The notes: generated by a model not told the origin, from the sequence alone. A stretch of DNA of 40,172 bases from Bacteroidota bacterium (GCA_018336075.1 JAGXRB010000046.1:1-40172), one strand, 5' to 3'; shown: positions 15,843 through 25,197, numbered from the stretch's first letter. A program made the numbers and translations.

Positions 15843-16541
15843 TCAAAATATTCCTTCATCCATGAAACTAAAATATTTATCATGTCCAATGATAAGATGA
15901 TCAATCACTTTAAGGTCAATCATTTCGCCGGATTGCTTTAGTTTTTGGGTGATTTTTAAGTCTTGTTCGCTTGGTTTGAGTTGGCCAGATGGATGGTTGT
16001 GACAAAGAATGATACTCGATGCATTGCCTTCCAAAGCAAGTCTGAAAATCTTTTTTGGATCGGCAACAGTGCCTGAAACACTGCCTTCGCTGACTTCAGA
16101 AACTCTAATAACCTGATTGGCCTGATCGAGCAAGACTATCCAGAACTTTTCATAGTCAATATCCGTAACTTCAGAATAAATACATTCAAAAGCATCCTGA
16201 CTTGATTTGATAACTTTTCTGATTCGTGCTTCAGAGCTTCGACGCCTTTTCCCAAGTTCCATGGCAGCAATAATACTGATGGCTTTTGCTTCTCCAATAC
16301 CTTTAAAACTCATCAGTTCATTAAGATTCATGCGCGAAAGCTCGACCAGATTGTCATTTGCCTGTTTTAAAATACGGCGCGAAAGTTCCACTGCAGATTC
16401 TTTGCTATTTCCCGAACCAATCAGAATGGCTATAAGTTCAGCATCACTGAGACTGGCGCGCCCTTTCAACATTAGTTTTTCACGTGGTCTGTCATCATCA
16501 GCCCAGAATTTGATGGATGTTTTACTTGTATATTCAGTCAT
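15843..16541 (-). CDS. radC: RadC family JAB/MPN-domain protein
   Basis: 232 residues. An N-terminal UPF0758/helix-hairpin-helix part (DDRPREKLMLKGRASLSDAELIAILI, about residues 15-40, and LMSFKGIGEAKAISIIAAMELGKR) is followed by a JAMM metalloprotease-like domain with HNHPSG and a downstream SEQD giving the HxHxnD metal signature. Named for DNA repair, but its molecular role is unproven. The ATG at 16541 (MTEYTSKTSIKFWADD) is preferred over 16580 because homologues start near the SIKxWxxDDRPREKL block. No terminator is visible between it and wecB. Confidence 0.93.
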   Translation of the reverse strand: MTEYTSKTSIKFWADDDRPREKLMLKGRASLSDAELIAILIGSGNSKESAVELSRRILKQANDNLVELSRMNLNELMSFKGIGEAKAISIIAAMELGKRRRSSEARIRKVIKSSQDAFECIYSEVTDIDYEKFWIVLLDQANQVIRVSEVSEGSVSGTVADPKKIFRLALEGNASSIILCHNHPSGQLKPSEQDLKITQKLKQSGEMIDLKVIDHLIIGHDKYFSFMDEGIF

Positions 16542-16698
16542 TTTATGGTTGTTTGCGGCAAAGATAAGGATTGATTTCAATCAATGTTGCTGCAATTGAA
16601 GTTTATAGCCTCTGATTGGAATATTTTGATTTAAATTCTTACTTATGAAGCCTTTGTGATACTATTCATTGCCTGTGTTTTTCGTGAATGTCCAAAAA

Positions 16699-16728
16699 AA
16701 ACACCCTGCGAAATTAACAATGGTGTTT
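16699..16728 (-). terminator. Inverted repeat resembling a minus-strand terminator
   Basis: AAACACC (16699-16705) and GGTGTTT (16722-16728) pair around a 16-base loop; on the minus strand the stem runs into eight Ts. No minus-strand gene lies upstream of it. It may block antisense transcription into radC, end a short unannotated RNA, or be chance. The rest of the 16542-16787 gap holds only the promoter below. Confidence 0.35.
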
Positions 16729-16732
16729 GTCG

Positions 16733-16764
16733 TTGACCAGCATAAAACAAAATTCATACCTTTG
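16733..16764 (+). promoter_or_regulatory. Promoter of the propeller/LuxR regulator gene
   Basis: TTG at 16733-16735 and TACCTTTG at 16757-16764 are 21 bases apart and match the Bacteroidota -33/-7 pattern (TTG, TAnnTTTG). The start codon is 23 bases downstream of the -7 box. Confidence 0.65.
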
Positions 16765-16787
16765 ACCTGTATTAGCTATTAAAAACA

Positions 16788-19739
16788 ATGACGCAGCCCG
16801 GAAGCGCAAATTCCATAATTCTAAAAACCTATACTGAAATTGCAGTTTTACTTGCAATTTTCATTTTGCTTTCATTGAATTTAAACGCTCAGATAAAAAA
16901 GACAGGTCTGCCACTCAACAATAATTTTCCACCAAACACCTACAAGGCTTCAACACAAAACTGGTCTATTGACCAAAATAGTTTTGGTTTTGTCTATTTC
17001 GCCAACAACGACGGGCTTCTTGAGTTTGACGGTCAGCACTGGGCTATTTACCCCGTTCCAAACCGATCAATCGTGCGTTCGGTTTTAGTTTCCAACGACA
17101 CCATTTTTGCAGGAGCATTTGAAGAATTTGGCTTTTACGCTGCTGATGAAAATGGGAAATTGAAATATCACTCACTTTTACACCTTGTTCCTAAAGAGTT
17201 CCATTCTTTTGATGAAATCTGGAAGATTTTTAAGACTAAAGAAGGCATCCTTTTTCAATCCTTTAAGTATCTGTTTTTGTATACTGAGAACAGCATAAAA
17301 ACCTATGAACCAACCTCTGTTTTTGGACACTCCTATGCCATCGGCGAAGATATTTACATTGTGGATGGCACTTTTGGTCTAACCAGGATCAGAAATGGAA
17401 AAACAGATGTTCTTAGCAATGATCCTGTATTAAAAAACAACGAATTGCGTTGTGTGCTGCCCTGGAAAGATGGCAAACTGATTCTTGGACTTATCAATAA
17501 AGGATTGTACATTTTTGATGGAAAAAACCTAACGCCTTGGGATAGTGATATAAGCCGTCATTTAAATGAAAATATAGTTTTTTCAGGTATTCGGCTCAAA
17601 AATGGGTTATACGCATTTGGTTCCATTCAAAATGGCGTATATATTGCAGGTGAAAATGGTGAGATTTTGCAGCATGTCAACCGTTATAAAGGGCTGTTGA
17701 ATAACACTGTACTGAGTCTTTTTGAAGGCAGCAACAACAATCTTTGGCTGGGATTGGACAATGGAATTGATTATTTAGAGATTCATTCACCGCTCTCGAT
17801 TTACGATCACACTTTCCACATCGAAAGCACTTATGCTTCTGTGGTTCATAATGGGATTCTTTATGTGGGAACCAATCAGGGCTTGTTCTATTCTGAAATT
17901 AAGGAACTCGACAATACTCACTCATTAACTTCCGATTTCAAACTGATTCCGGGAACTGAGGGTCAGGTTTGGAAACTGGATGTAATTGACAATGAACTAC
18001 TTTGCGGACACAACTTTGGGTGTTTTCATATTATTGGAAATGAATCTCATCGTATTGCCGATGACAGAGGATACTGGAATTTTCTAAAACATAAGGGTAA
18101 AACCGACACCTTAATATGTGGAACTTACAACGGATTAAATATTTTGGTTAAAGACAAAAACTCATGGCGGGTATCCCACAAAATTGAAGGTTTTGAGGAA
18201 TCCAGTAAAAATCTTGTTCAACAAGAAAACACCCTTTGGATTGCTCATGGATACAGAGGGATTTTCAAAGTTGAGGTTGATAATCGCCTTGAAAATGCCA
18301 TCAAACAGGAACTCTTTTTCGCCTCAAACGGTTTGCCAGCCGAACTGCCTTACAATGTACACGCCATTGGAAAAGACATCATCTTCAGTACATCTGAAGG
18401 TTTTAAAGCATTCGATGAAAAAACAGCATTATTTGTCCCTTTTGAAAAATATAACAAGATTTTTTCCGGACAGCCTGCAGTTGATAATATCTACGACGAT
18501 GCTTCTGGCAATCTGTGGTATTTTACTTCTGGAAAAATGGCCCTAATGCGGTTGCTCGAAGATGGAACTTACAGCAACATCACTGCTCCATTTGCACGCA
18601 TTAATCAATTTCTGATTGAATCCTATGAAAATGTATTCGTTTACGATAACCGCAATGTTTTCATCGGATCAAAGAATGGGCTGCTCCACTATGACCCGTT
18701 TTACAAAAAAGACTATAAACGACTGCATCCGATAGTTTATCGCGAAATAGTTTTTTCGGGAGGAGATACAAGTCTTACCTTATATAATGTCAAGACAAAT
18801 ATTGAGGACAACATCTCTAATTTATCCAATGAAATCCGCATTCCCTACAGGCTGAATTCTGTATCATTTCGTTTTGCCAATCCAGCTTTTGATGCTGGAG
18901 GAACAACGCTTTTTTCATACAAAATGCGTGGCTTCGATCAAAACTGGTCGGTTTGGGATCAGAATACCTTTAAGGAATATACAAATCTGTATGAAGGAAC
19001 TTACACATTTGAGGTTAAAGCAATTGGCGTAAATGGCTATGAAGAAGAAAGTTATGCATTAACATTTACAGTTCAGCCACCTATTTACCGCTCAATTCTG
19101 GCCTACATTATATATATTGTGCTGCTCATTGCTATCGTTGTTGGCAATGTGATTTTTATTCAACGCAGGGTAGCACTTACTAAAATTGAGGCTCAAAAAC
19201 GACATGCAAGAGAATTGCAGGAGCAAGAACTTGGTTTTCGTGAAAAAGCATTACTGGCAGAAAAAGAAATAATCAACTTGCGCAACGAAAGCCTGCAAAG
19301 TCAGGTAAGCCATAAAAATAAAGAGCTTGCCAATACAACATTGCATCTTATTCATAAAAACAAGATTTTGAATGCGATAAAGTTTCAGCTCAACAGTTTA
19401 ATTGACAGCAATATGGTTCAATCGAAAAAAAACCAGATTGAGCAATTGGTGCTAAAGATTAACAAGGAATTGAAAAATGAAAAATTTCAACAGGTATTTG
19501 ATGAATATTTTGACGATGTGCATCAGGATTTCATCAGCAGACTTAAAGAACAGCATTCTGATCTTTCACCGCGGGAACTGCGTTTGTGCGCCTACCTTAA
19601 AATGAATTTAAGCACAAAAGAAATTGCTCCTTTGATGAATATTTCTGTGAGAGGTGTTGAAATAGGGCGTTATCGCCTGCGAAAAAAATTAAATCTTGAA
19701 AGAGAAGAAAATCTAATTGACTATTTATTAAGGTTTTAG
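16788..19739 (+). CDS. Membrane one-component regulator: beta-propeller, triple-Y domain, TM, LuxR-type HTH
   Basis: 983 residues. A signal/anchor segment (about 13-35, ending SLNLNAQ) is followed by a periplasmic propeller region (about 45-680) with repeated GLLEFDGQHW, GLYIFDGKN and NNNLWLGLDNGIDYL units, a triple-tyrosine (Y_Y_Y) domain at about 693-755 (SYKMRGFDQNWSVW), one transmembrane helix at about 769-792, a charged coiled coil (about 795-905) and a LuxR-type HTH at about 925-983 (LSPRELRLCAYLKMNLSTKE). There is no histidine kinase or receiver domain, so sensing and DNA binding are fused across the membrane. Such proteins in Bacteroidota usually sense polysaccharide or envelope signals; the ligand here is unknown. 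Confidence 0.88.
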   Translation: MTQPGSANSIILKTYTEIAVLLAIFILLSLNLNAQIKKTGLPLNNNFPPNTYKASTQNWSIDQNSFGFVYFANNDGLLEFDGQHWAIYPVPNRSIVRSVLVSNDTIFAGAFEEFGFYAADENGKLKYHSLLHLVPKEFHSFDEIWKIFKTKEGILFQSFKYLFLYTENSIKTYEPTSVFGHSYAIGEDIYIVDGTFGLTRIRNGKTDVLSNDPVLKNNELRCVLPWKDGKLILGLINKGLYIFDGKNLTPWDSDISRHLNENIVFSGIRLKNGLYAFGSIQNGVYIAGENGEILQHVNRYKGLLNNTVLSLFEGSNNNLWLGLDNGIDYLEIHSPLSIYDHTFHIESTYASVVHNGILYVGTNQGLFYSEIKELDNTHSLTSDFKLIPGTEGQVWKLDVIDNELLCGHNFGCFHIIGNESHRIADDRGYWNFLKHKGKTDTLICGTYNGLNILVKDKNSWRVSHKIEGFEESSKNLVQQENTLWIAHGYRGIFKVEVDNRLENAIKQELFFASNGLPAELPYNVHAIGKDIIFSTSEGFKAFDEKTALFVPFEKYNKIFSGQPAVDNIYDDASGNLWYFTSGKMALMRLLEDGTYSNITAPFARINQFLIESYENVFVYDNRNVFIGSKNGLLHYDPFYKKDYKRLHPIVYREIVFSGGDTSLTLYNVKTNIEDNISNLSNEIRIPYRLNSVSFRFANPAFDAGGTTLFSYKMRGFDQNWSVWDQNTFKEYTNLYEGTYTFEVKAIGVNGYEEESYALTFTVQPPIYRSILAYIIYIVLLIAIVVGNVIFIQRRVALTKIEAQKRHARELQEQELGFREKALLAEKEIINLRNESLQSQVSHKNKELANTTLHLIHKNKILNAIKFQLNSLIDSNMVQSKKNQIEQLVLKINKELKNEKFQQVFDEYFDDVHQDFISRLKEQHSDLSPRELRLCAYLKMNLSTKEIAPLMNISVRGVEIGRYRLRKKLNLEREENLIDYLLRF

Positions 19740-19793
19740 ATAGTAGAAACAAAAGATATCTACTTTATAATAAATCTGCCTCATCTGCATTTA

Positions 19794-20756
19794 ATGGAAC
19801 AATTTTTCAAACCAAATTCTTTTCCCTGGGGTCATGACAGGCGGCACAACAGCTATTCTGAACATTTCAAAAAACTTTTTGGTGGAAGAGTGCAAAAGAT
19901 CAGTGTTGATGCCGGATTTACCTGTCCAAACCGTGATGGTACAAAAGGTTTTGGCGGTTGCACATTCTGTAGTAACGATGCTTTTAACCCATCCTACTGT
20001 CATCCCTTAAAACCTTTGAAACAACAAATTGAGGAAGGAATCGCTTTTCACCGAAACAGATACCGAAGAGCGAAATCTTTTCTGGTTTATTTTCAGGCCT
20101 ATTCCAACACTTACAAACCACTTGATGAACTCAAAGTGCTTTATGAAGAAGCCTTAAGTTATCCTCAAATAGCCGGACTTGTGATTGGAACCCGCCCTGA
20201 CAGCATTGATGAAGAAAAACTCAGCTACCTGAAAAGCTTGCAAAAAACACATTACATAATGCTTGAGTATGGTCTCGAAAGCGTTTATGAAGACACTTTA
20301 CTAAGAATTAACCGGGGGCATACATTTCAAGAAGCGAAAAAAACAATACAACTCACAGCTGATGCCGGCATTCCGTGTGGAGCTCATTTCATTTTTGGTT
20401 TGCCAGGCGAAAGCAGACAGCAGATGATGGATATGGCAAAGATAATTTCAGATTTACCTTTGACTGCTGTCAAGTTTCATCAGCTTCAAATATTCAAAGA
20501 GACCAAAATGGCAGAAGAATATCAAAATAATCCGGAACAATTTGAGCTTTTCACGCTGGAATCATACATTGATTTTATTATTGAATTTGCGGAAAGACTT
20601 AATCCATCTTTTGTGATCGAGCGTTTTGCCGGTGAAGTGCCACCACGATTTTTAGCGTCAACTACTTGGGGAAATTTACGTTACGATCAGATTCTATGTT
20701 TTATTGAAAAAGAGATGGAAAAAAGAGATACCTGGCAAGGAAAAATGATTTTTTAA
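19794..20756 (+). CDS. Radical SAM protein of the YhcC/TIGR01212 family
   Basis: 320 residues. The cluster-binding cysteines are in TCPNRDGTKGFGGCTFCS (about 42-59), a long spacing between the first cysteine and the CxxC pair that is typical of YhcC-like proteins rather than the standard CxxxCxxC. Upstream is PWGHDRRHNSYSEHFKKLFG, and later HYIMLEYGLESVYEDTL and GAHFIFGLPGES, all family landmarks. The reaction is not established. The gene starts 54 bases after the LuxR-type regulator with no clear promoter, so the two may be co-transcribed. Confidence 0.92.
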   Translation: MEQFFKPNSFPWGHDRRHNSYSEHFKKLFGGRVQKISVDAGFTCPNRDGTKGFGGCTFCSNDAFNPSYCHPLKPLKQQIEEGIAFHRNRYRRAKSFLVYFQAYSNTYKPLDELKVLYEEALSYPQIAGLVIGTRPDSIDEEKLSYLKSLQKTHYIMLEYGLESVYEDTLLRINRGHTFQEAKKTIQLTADAGIPCGAHFIFGLPGESRQQMMDMAKIISDLPLTAVKFHQLQIFKETKMAEEYQNNPEQFELFTLESYIDFIIEFAERLNPSFVIERFAGEVPPRFLASTTWGNLRYDQILCFIEKEMEKRDTWQGKMIF

Positions 20757-20770
20757 TGCCTGATGTTTTA

Positions 20771-20800
20771 TTGATATTCGCAACGAAAAGATTAACTTTG
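20771..20800 (+). promoter_or_regulatory. Promoter of the T9SS cargo gene
   Basis: TTG at 20771-20773 and TAACTTTG at 20793-20800 are separated by 19 bases, an excellent match to the Bacteroidota TTG/TAnnTTTG promoter. The ATG follows 51 bases downstream. Confidence 0.7.
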
Positions 20801-20851
20801 TACTCTTATTAAATTCTTATCTACAATTTTTAATAATCAAATCTTAAAATT

Positions 20852-23800
20852 ATGATTAAAAAATTACAATTAATCTTTCTACTTGTTTTTGCTTCCATGA
20901 CCATGGTTGCACAAGACTGGATAGAAGTAAATTCAGGACTTCCCACCGGAAAAGGTATTGGACAAATATCTGTGGGAATGAACGATGCCACAGCTTTGTG
21001 GGCAATGCCTATCAATGCTGACGGCACAATTTATGATGCCTTCACTAAGTCAACCGATGGTGGACTTACGTGGACAGCCGGAACATTCAATGCCGGGACA
21101 GGCCTTTCCCAGATTTTTGCAATTGATGCAAACACCTGCTGGGCCGTATTCAATACAGGCGCTACACAAGGCCTATACAAAACCGTTGATGGCGGAACAA
21201 CATGGGTAAAAAAAGGTGGTGTTTTTAATAACGCTTCTTTTGCCAATGTAATTCATTTCTTCAATGATAATGATGGTTTTGCTCAAGGTGACCCTGTTGG
21301 AGGCTATTATGAATTATACACCACAACAGATGGTGGAGAAACCTGGATCAGAGTTCCTCAGGCCAGTATCCCTGCACCTACTTCTGGCGAATATGGCATT
21401 ACCGGAAACTATTCTGCATTTGGCAACAGCATTTGGTGGGGAACCAACAAAGGCAGAGTTTATTACTCAGCTGACAAAGGTTTCACATGGCAAGTGTCAG
21501 TACTTCCTTTCGGAACAGCAAACGTTGTTCAGCCACTTTTCAGAAATGAAACAACTGGAATCGCATTCCGTTCTTATCTGAACATGGGACTTGAACCTGA
21601 ATTAAACGTTTCCAGTAATGGAGGTGCTTCATGGTCATCACTTTTTGTAACCGGAAATATGTATGCACGCTGGTTTGATTATATCCCGGGATCTGCAGGC
21701 ATTCTTCTTGGAAGCTCATCTGCTCCTGGTTTTGAAGGCATTAGCTACTCGTTTGACGATGGCGCTACCTGGACTGACCTCACAGTAGGTGTTCCGGTTC
21801 AGTCACCCAAATTTATTGACAATCAAACCGGCTGGGCCGGAACATGGGTTGTCAACAACTCAGGCGGAATTTTGATCTATACCGGCGATCCAATTGGCGG
21901 CGGCTCACTCATTCATGAAGATTTTGAATCATACACAACTGGCGGTAAGCTTGTTCAACAGGCTGTTGCCCAAGGCAAAGAATACTGGGCTACCTGGAGT
22001 GGTGCCACAGGAGGCGCTGAAGATCCAACAGTTGTTTCGAACTTATCAGTAAGTGGGAGTAACTCAGTTGTGATTTCTGGCACTAACGATGCGGTTATGC
22101 ATTTGGGCAATAAAACTGCAGGTGCATTTTCAGTCGAATTCAATGTTTTAATACCTACTGGAAGAATTGGTTATTTCAACCTTCTTCAGGTTTTTGCCGG
22201 AAATAATAGCGAATGGGGAATGCAGGCATTTTTCAGACCTAATGGTGCCGGAACAGTAGATGCTGGCGGAGAAAACGCCGGATTGTTCACCTATACTTAT
22301 GATACTTGGATTCCTGTTAAACTTGATGTAGACCTTAACAACGATTTTGCAGAAATGTTTGTTAATGGTAATTCTGTAATTACATGGACATGGAGTGGTG
22401 GTAGTTTTGGAGCAGGTTCACTCAACCAACTTGGTGCTTTAAACCTTTATGCATGGAACGTTGGTGGAACTCCACAAGCTTATTATGACGATATTGTTTT
22501 CACTCAAACAGCACCAGCAGCCGGAGATCCTGTTATCGGTGTTACACCGGCAACTCTTTCTGAAACGCTTGATTCAGGACAAACAAGTTCAAAATCGCTA
22601 ACGATTGCCAACACTGGTGTTACAGCCCTTAACTATAGTATTTTGGTTTCTTATGCAACATCACTTGATGCAAACTCAGGCGGACATGCCAAAAGAAGTA
22701 CTGCCGAAGAAGCTGCAGCATTGAATTCCATTACACTGTCAGGCGATGATTTCTCATCAACTCAGACTTCATCATCTGCCCCTGCCCCAAAAGGAACTGA
22801 TGCTGTTGTAATACTTAATTATGACGGAGAAAATGCTTCTGCAGTTGGCTTAACCAATGGTGGAACCTACGAAGTTGCCGCAAAATTCCCTGCCAATATG
22901 GTTGGTGGATATCTTGGTATGGAGATAACAGAAGTTCAGGTGTTTATCAACGATCCGGCTGAAGGTTACAAAATAAAAATTTATGGTCAGGATTTGCCAA
23001 ACAGACCAGGATTACTACTTTACGAACAAGTATTTACCGGAACTCCTTTCTCATGGAATACTGTAACATTAAATACACCTCTTGTGAATTCTGGTGGAGA
23101 CCTTTGGGTTGCTTATGAAATTACTCAGGTGACCACTGGAATATTCCCGGCTGGAACAGATGCCGGCCCTGCTCACCCAGAAGGTGACTGGATCAAAACA
23201 GGATCAACCTGGGCAAAGTTATCAGCAATTAGCACACTCAACTACAACTGGAACATTCGTGCTAAGCTTGTTGGTGATCCGATTCAGGCATGGCTATCTG
23301 TTAACCCTGCTATTGGCACTGTAGAACCAGGTGCAACGCAAGTTGTTACCGTTAATTTCAATGCTACCGGACTAACACCAGGAAATTATCAGGCTTCTAT
23401 CAATATTTCAAGTAATGACCCTGCTAATCCTTCAGTTACTGTGCCTGTAAGTCTTGTAGTTGGCGGTACTCCTCCTCCAACTCCAACAGTAGTTGCTGCA
23501 CTTGATTTCGAATCTGTTCCTGACTTTTCACTGACATTCGCTCCATGGACTGTGAATGACGTGGATCAACTTCCAACTTATGGATTTACCGAGACAACAT
23601 TCCCAAATGCTTATCAGCCTATGGCTTTTATCGCATTCAATCCATCACTGACTGTACCTCCTATGACAGGAGATGCTCAGATTCAGCCACATGGTGGTGT
23701 TCGTTTTGGTGCAAGTTTTGCTTCAACGACTGCTCCATGGAACAACGACTGGTTGATTTCACCACAAGTTGAATTAGGTACTCAATCTCAACTAAAACTC

Positions 23801-24304
23801 TGGGTAAAAACTTATACTCCAGATTATGGTTTGGAAAGATATAAAATAGGCGTTTCTACAACTGGCAATCTTCCTGCTAACTTTACAATTATTTCTCAAG
23901 GCGCTTATCTACAGGCTCCGGTTAGTTGGACCGAAATGATTTTTGATCTTTCTGCCTATGACAATCAAACTGTTTATGTAGGTATTCAGTGTGTTTCACA
24001 GGATGCATTTATTTTCATGGTTGATGACATCGAAATTTCAACATTGATTGATGTTTCTGCATCTGAAATGGAAGAGTCAAGTTTTGTGATTTATCCAAAT
24101 CCTGCAAAAGACCTTGCTTTAATTAAAGGTCAGACTGAAATGAAACAAATCAGAATTATGAACCTTACAGGTCAGATAGTTTATGAGCGCTTGGTTAGTG
24201 GAACAGATGCTTCTATTAACACAACGCTTCTTTCTTCAGGCTTGTATTTTGTTCAGATTGAAACTGCAAATGGATGGAATACACAAAAACTTATGATTGA
24301 TTAA
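20852..24304 (+). CDS. Large secreted multidomain protein with T9SS C-terminal sorting domain
   Basis: 1150 residues. Signal peptide 1-21 (ends MVAQ). Residues about 25-345 form a BNR/sortilin-type propeller with Asp-box repeats such as STDGGLTWTAG, TVDGGTTWVK and TTDGGETWIR. About 355-555 is a concanavalin-like domain (DFESYTTGGK to YYDDIVF). Then come two Ig-like abnormal-spindle/Hydin-type modules (about 560-600 and 813-875, the second ending SSNDPANPSVTVPVSLVV) around a Ser/Ala-rich linker, and a cleaved-adhesin domain (about 885-1056, NDWLISPQVEL). The last 70 residues (YPNPAKD to QKLMID) are a type A sorting domain. It is probably exported by the type IX system and attached to the surface or released. 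No catalytic site is recognised; adhesion is the likely role. Confidence 0.9.
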   Translation: MIKKLQLIFLLVFASMTMVAQDWIEVNSGLPTGKGIGQISVGMNDATALWAMPINADGTIYDAFTKSTDGGLTWTAGTFNAGTGLSQIFAIDANTCWAVFNTGATQGLYKTVDGGTTWVKKGGVFNNASFANVIHFFNDNDGFAQGDPVGGYYELYTTTDGGETWIRVPQASIPAPTSGEYGITGNYSAFGNSIWWGTNKGRVYYSADKGFTWQVSVLPFGTANVVQPLFRNETTGIAFRSYLNMGLEPELNVSSNGGASWSSLFVTGNMYARWFDYIPGSAGILLGSSSAPGFEGISYSFDDGATWTDLTVGVPVQSPKFIDNQTGWAGTWVVNNSGGILIYTGDPIGGGSLIHEDFESYTTGGKLVQQAVAQGKEYWATWSGATGGAEDPTVVSNLSVSGSNSVVISGTNDAVMHLGNKTAGAFSVEFNVLIPTGRIGYFNLLQVFAGNNSEWGMQAFFRPNGAGTVDAGGENAGLFTYTYDTWIPVKLDVDLNNDFAEMFVNGNSVITWTWSGGSFGAGSLNQLGALNLYAWNVGGTPQAYYDDIVFTQTAPAAGDPVIGVTPATLSETLDSGQTSSKSLTIANTGVTALNYSILVSYATSLDANSGGHAKRSTAEEAAALNSITLSGDDFSSTQTSSSAPAPKGTDAVVILNYDGENASAVGLTNGGTYEVAAKFPANMVGGYLGMEITEVQVFINDPAEGYKIKIYGQDLPNRPGLLLYEQVFTGTPFSWNTVTLNTPLVNSGGDLWVAYEITQVTTGIFPAGTDAGPAHPEGDWIKTGSTWAKLSAISTLNYNWNIRAKLVGDPIQAWLSVNPAIGTVEPGATQVVTVNFNATGLTPGNYQASINISSNDPANPSVTVPVSLVVGGTPPPTPTVVAALDFESVPDFSLTFAPWTVNDVDQLPTYGFTETTFPNAYQPMAFIAFNPSLTVPPMTGDAQIQPHGGVRFGASFASTTAPWNNDWLISPQVELGTQSQLKLWVKTYTPDYGLERYKIGVSTTGNLPANFTIISQGAYLQAPVSWTEMIFDLSAYDNQTVYVGIQCVSQDAFIFMVDDIEISTLIDVSASEMEESSFVIYPNPAKDLALIKGQTEMKQIRIMNLTGQIVYERLVSGTDASINTTLLSSGLYFVQIETANGWNTQKLMID

Positions 24305-24325
24305 TCTTTCAAAGTTTAATAATTT

Positions 24326-24359
24326 AAAAAAAAGCCGGTTCAATTGAGCCGGCTTTTTT
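24326..24359 (+). terminator. Rho-independent terminator of the T9SS cargo gene
   Basis: A GC-rich stem AAAGCCGG (24331-24338) / CCGGCTTT (24349-24356) with a partly self-complementary loop, preceded by an A-run and followed by Ts. It sits about 22 bases after the stop codon and can act in both directions toward the convergent FKBP gene. Confidence 0.93.
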
Positions 24360-24431
24360 GCTTCATATATGCTGATTGAACTTATAATAAAAAAATGGCC
24401 TGTTAGTTTCCCAACAGACCAAAAATATTTT

Positions 24432-24549
24432 ATACCAAAGTGAATTATAAATGAATCCAAAAGCTGTAATGGTATAATGCCGATGGATAGAAATGTTAGG
24501 CCAATTGAGTTAGCGATAATTGGACTATTACATTTCTCCTTTCGGTATT
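24432..24549 (+). repeat. 118-bp interspersed element, copy 1
   Basis: Starts ATACCAAAGTGAATT and ends CTCCTTTCGGTATT. It differs from copy 2 at 5 of 118 positions and from copy 3 at 3 of 100, with no gaps. Its ends are inverted (ATACC-AAAG against CTTTC-GGTAT), and TTA flanks TACC and GGTA on both sides. The right half can fold into a long hairpin. It lies between the T9SS gene terminator and the stop of the convergent FKBP gene (12 bases away). No transposase or ORF is inside. Confidence 0.93.
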
Positions 24550-24561
24550 AAATACAAAAGG

Positions 24562-25197
24562 CTAACAGCCGCAACTGCCTTGTTTTTGGTAATTTTGATT
24601 ATCCCCGCAAACACCACAGCCTTCTTCATCGCCATCATGATGATGGTCATGGCTATGATCGTGGCTATGACCTCCACCACCACAACAGCTGTCGTTTGGA
24701 GTACCACAGCCGCAACCCGAAACAGCAGGATTTAACTCTTCATAGGTCGCTTCTCTTACATTCAGCACTTCACCAATAGTGTATAAGCTTTTTCCAGCCA
24801 AAGCATGGTTAAAATCCATTGTCACGACATCTCCGTCAACCGAAATTACTCTTCCATCGAAAGGGTTGCCTTCATTGTCCATCATTGGAACAGTCCGGCC
24901 AATTTCCAGCGTACCTGCCTTAAGTTCTCCATTAACCATGAATGCAGCTTTTGGAATATCCATCACGAGTTCTTCACGATAAACACCAAAACATTCATCA
25001 GGACTCAGCATAAACTCGAATGTTTCTCCTGATTTTAATCCTAAAAGACGTGTTTCAAAGCTTTTAAGCAATCGACCTGTACCAAAAACCATGGTTCGTG
25101 GGTTTATCGCAGTTGCTTGTTCCAGCAGCTCACCTGATTCGTTTTCGACATGAATTTTGTAGGATAAAACACCTACTTTGTTTTCCTGTAATACCAT
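24562..25197 (-). CDS. SlyD-like FKBP-type peptidyl-prolyl isomerase with Cys/His-rich tail
   Basis: 211 residues. An FKBP fold with an inserted chaperone flap: MVFGTGRLLKSFETRLLGLK (35-54) and DFNHALAGKSLYTIGEVLNV (about 128-147) are the SlyD-type isomerase motifs. It speeds prolyl isomerisation and folding in the cytoplasm. The last 56 residues form a low-complexity metal-binding tail with CGCG, a CC pair, HSHDHSHDHHHD, CGVCG and a final CGC, giving 8 Cys and 7 His. E. coli SlyD has a comparable nickel-binding tail used in hydrogenase maturation, but no hydrogenase gene is in the window. No SD is seen before the start at 25197. Confidence 0.94.
   Translation of the reverse strand: MVLQENKVGVLSYKIHVENESGELLEQATAINPRTMVFGTGRLLKSFETRLLGLKSGETFEFMLSPDECFGVYREELVMDIPKAAFMVNGELKAGTLEIGRTVPMMDNEGNPFDGRVISVDGDVVTMDFNHALAGKSLYTIGEVLNVREATYEELNPAVSGCGCGTPNDSCCGGGGHSHDHSHDHHHDGDEEGCGVCGDNQNYQKQGSCGC

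Noticed and set aside
16207-16599. A 130-codon plus-strand open frame over radC
   Set aside because: Opposite strand of a conserved gene; Ser/Arg/Leu-rich translation typical of antisense frames.
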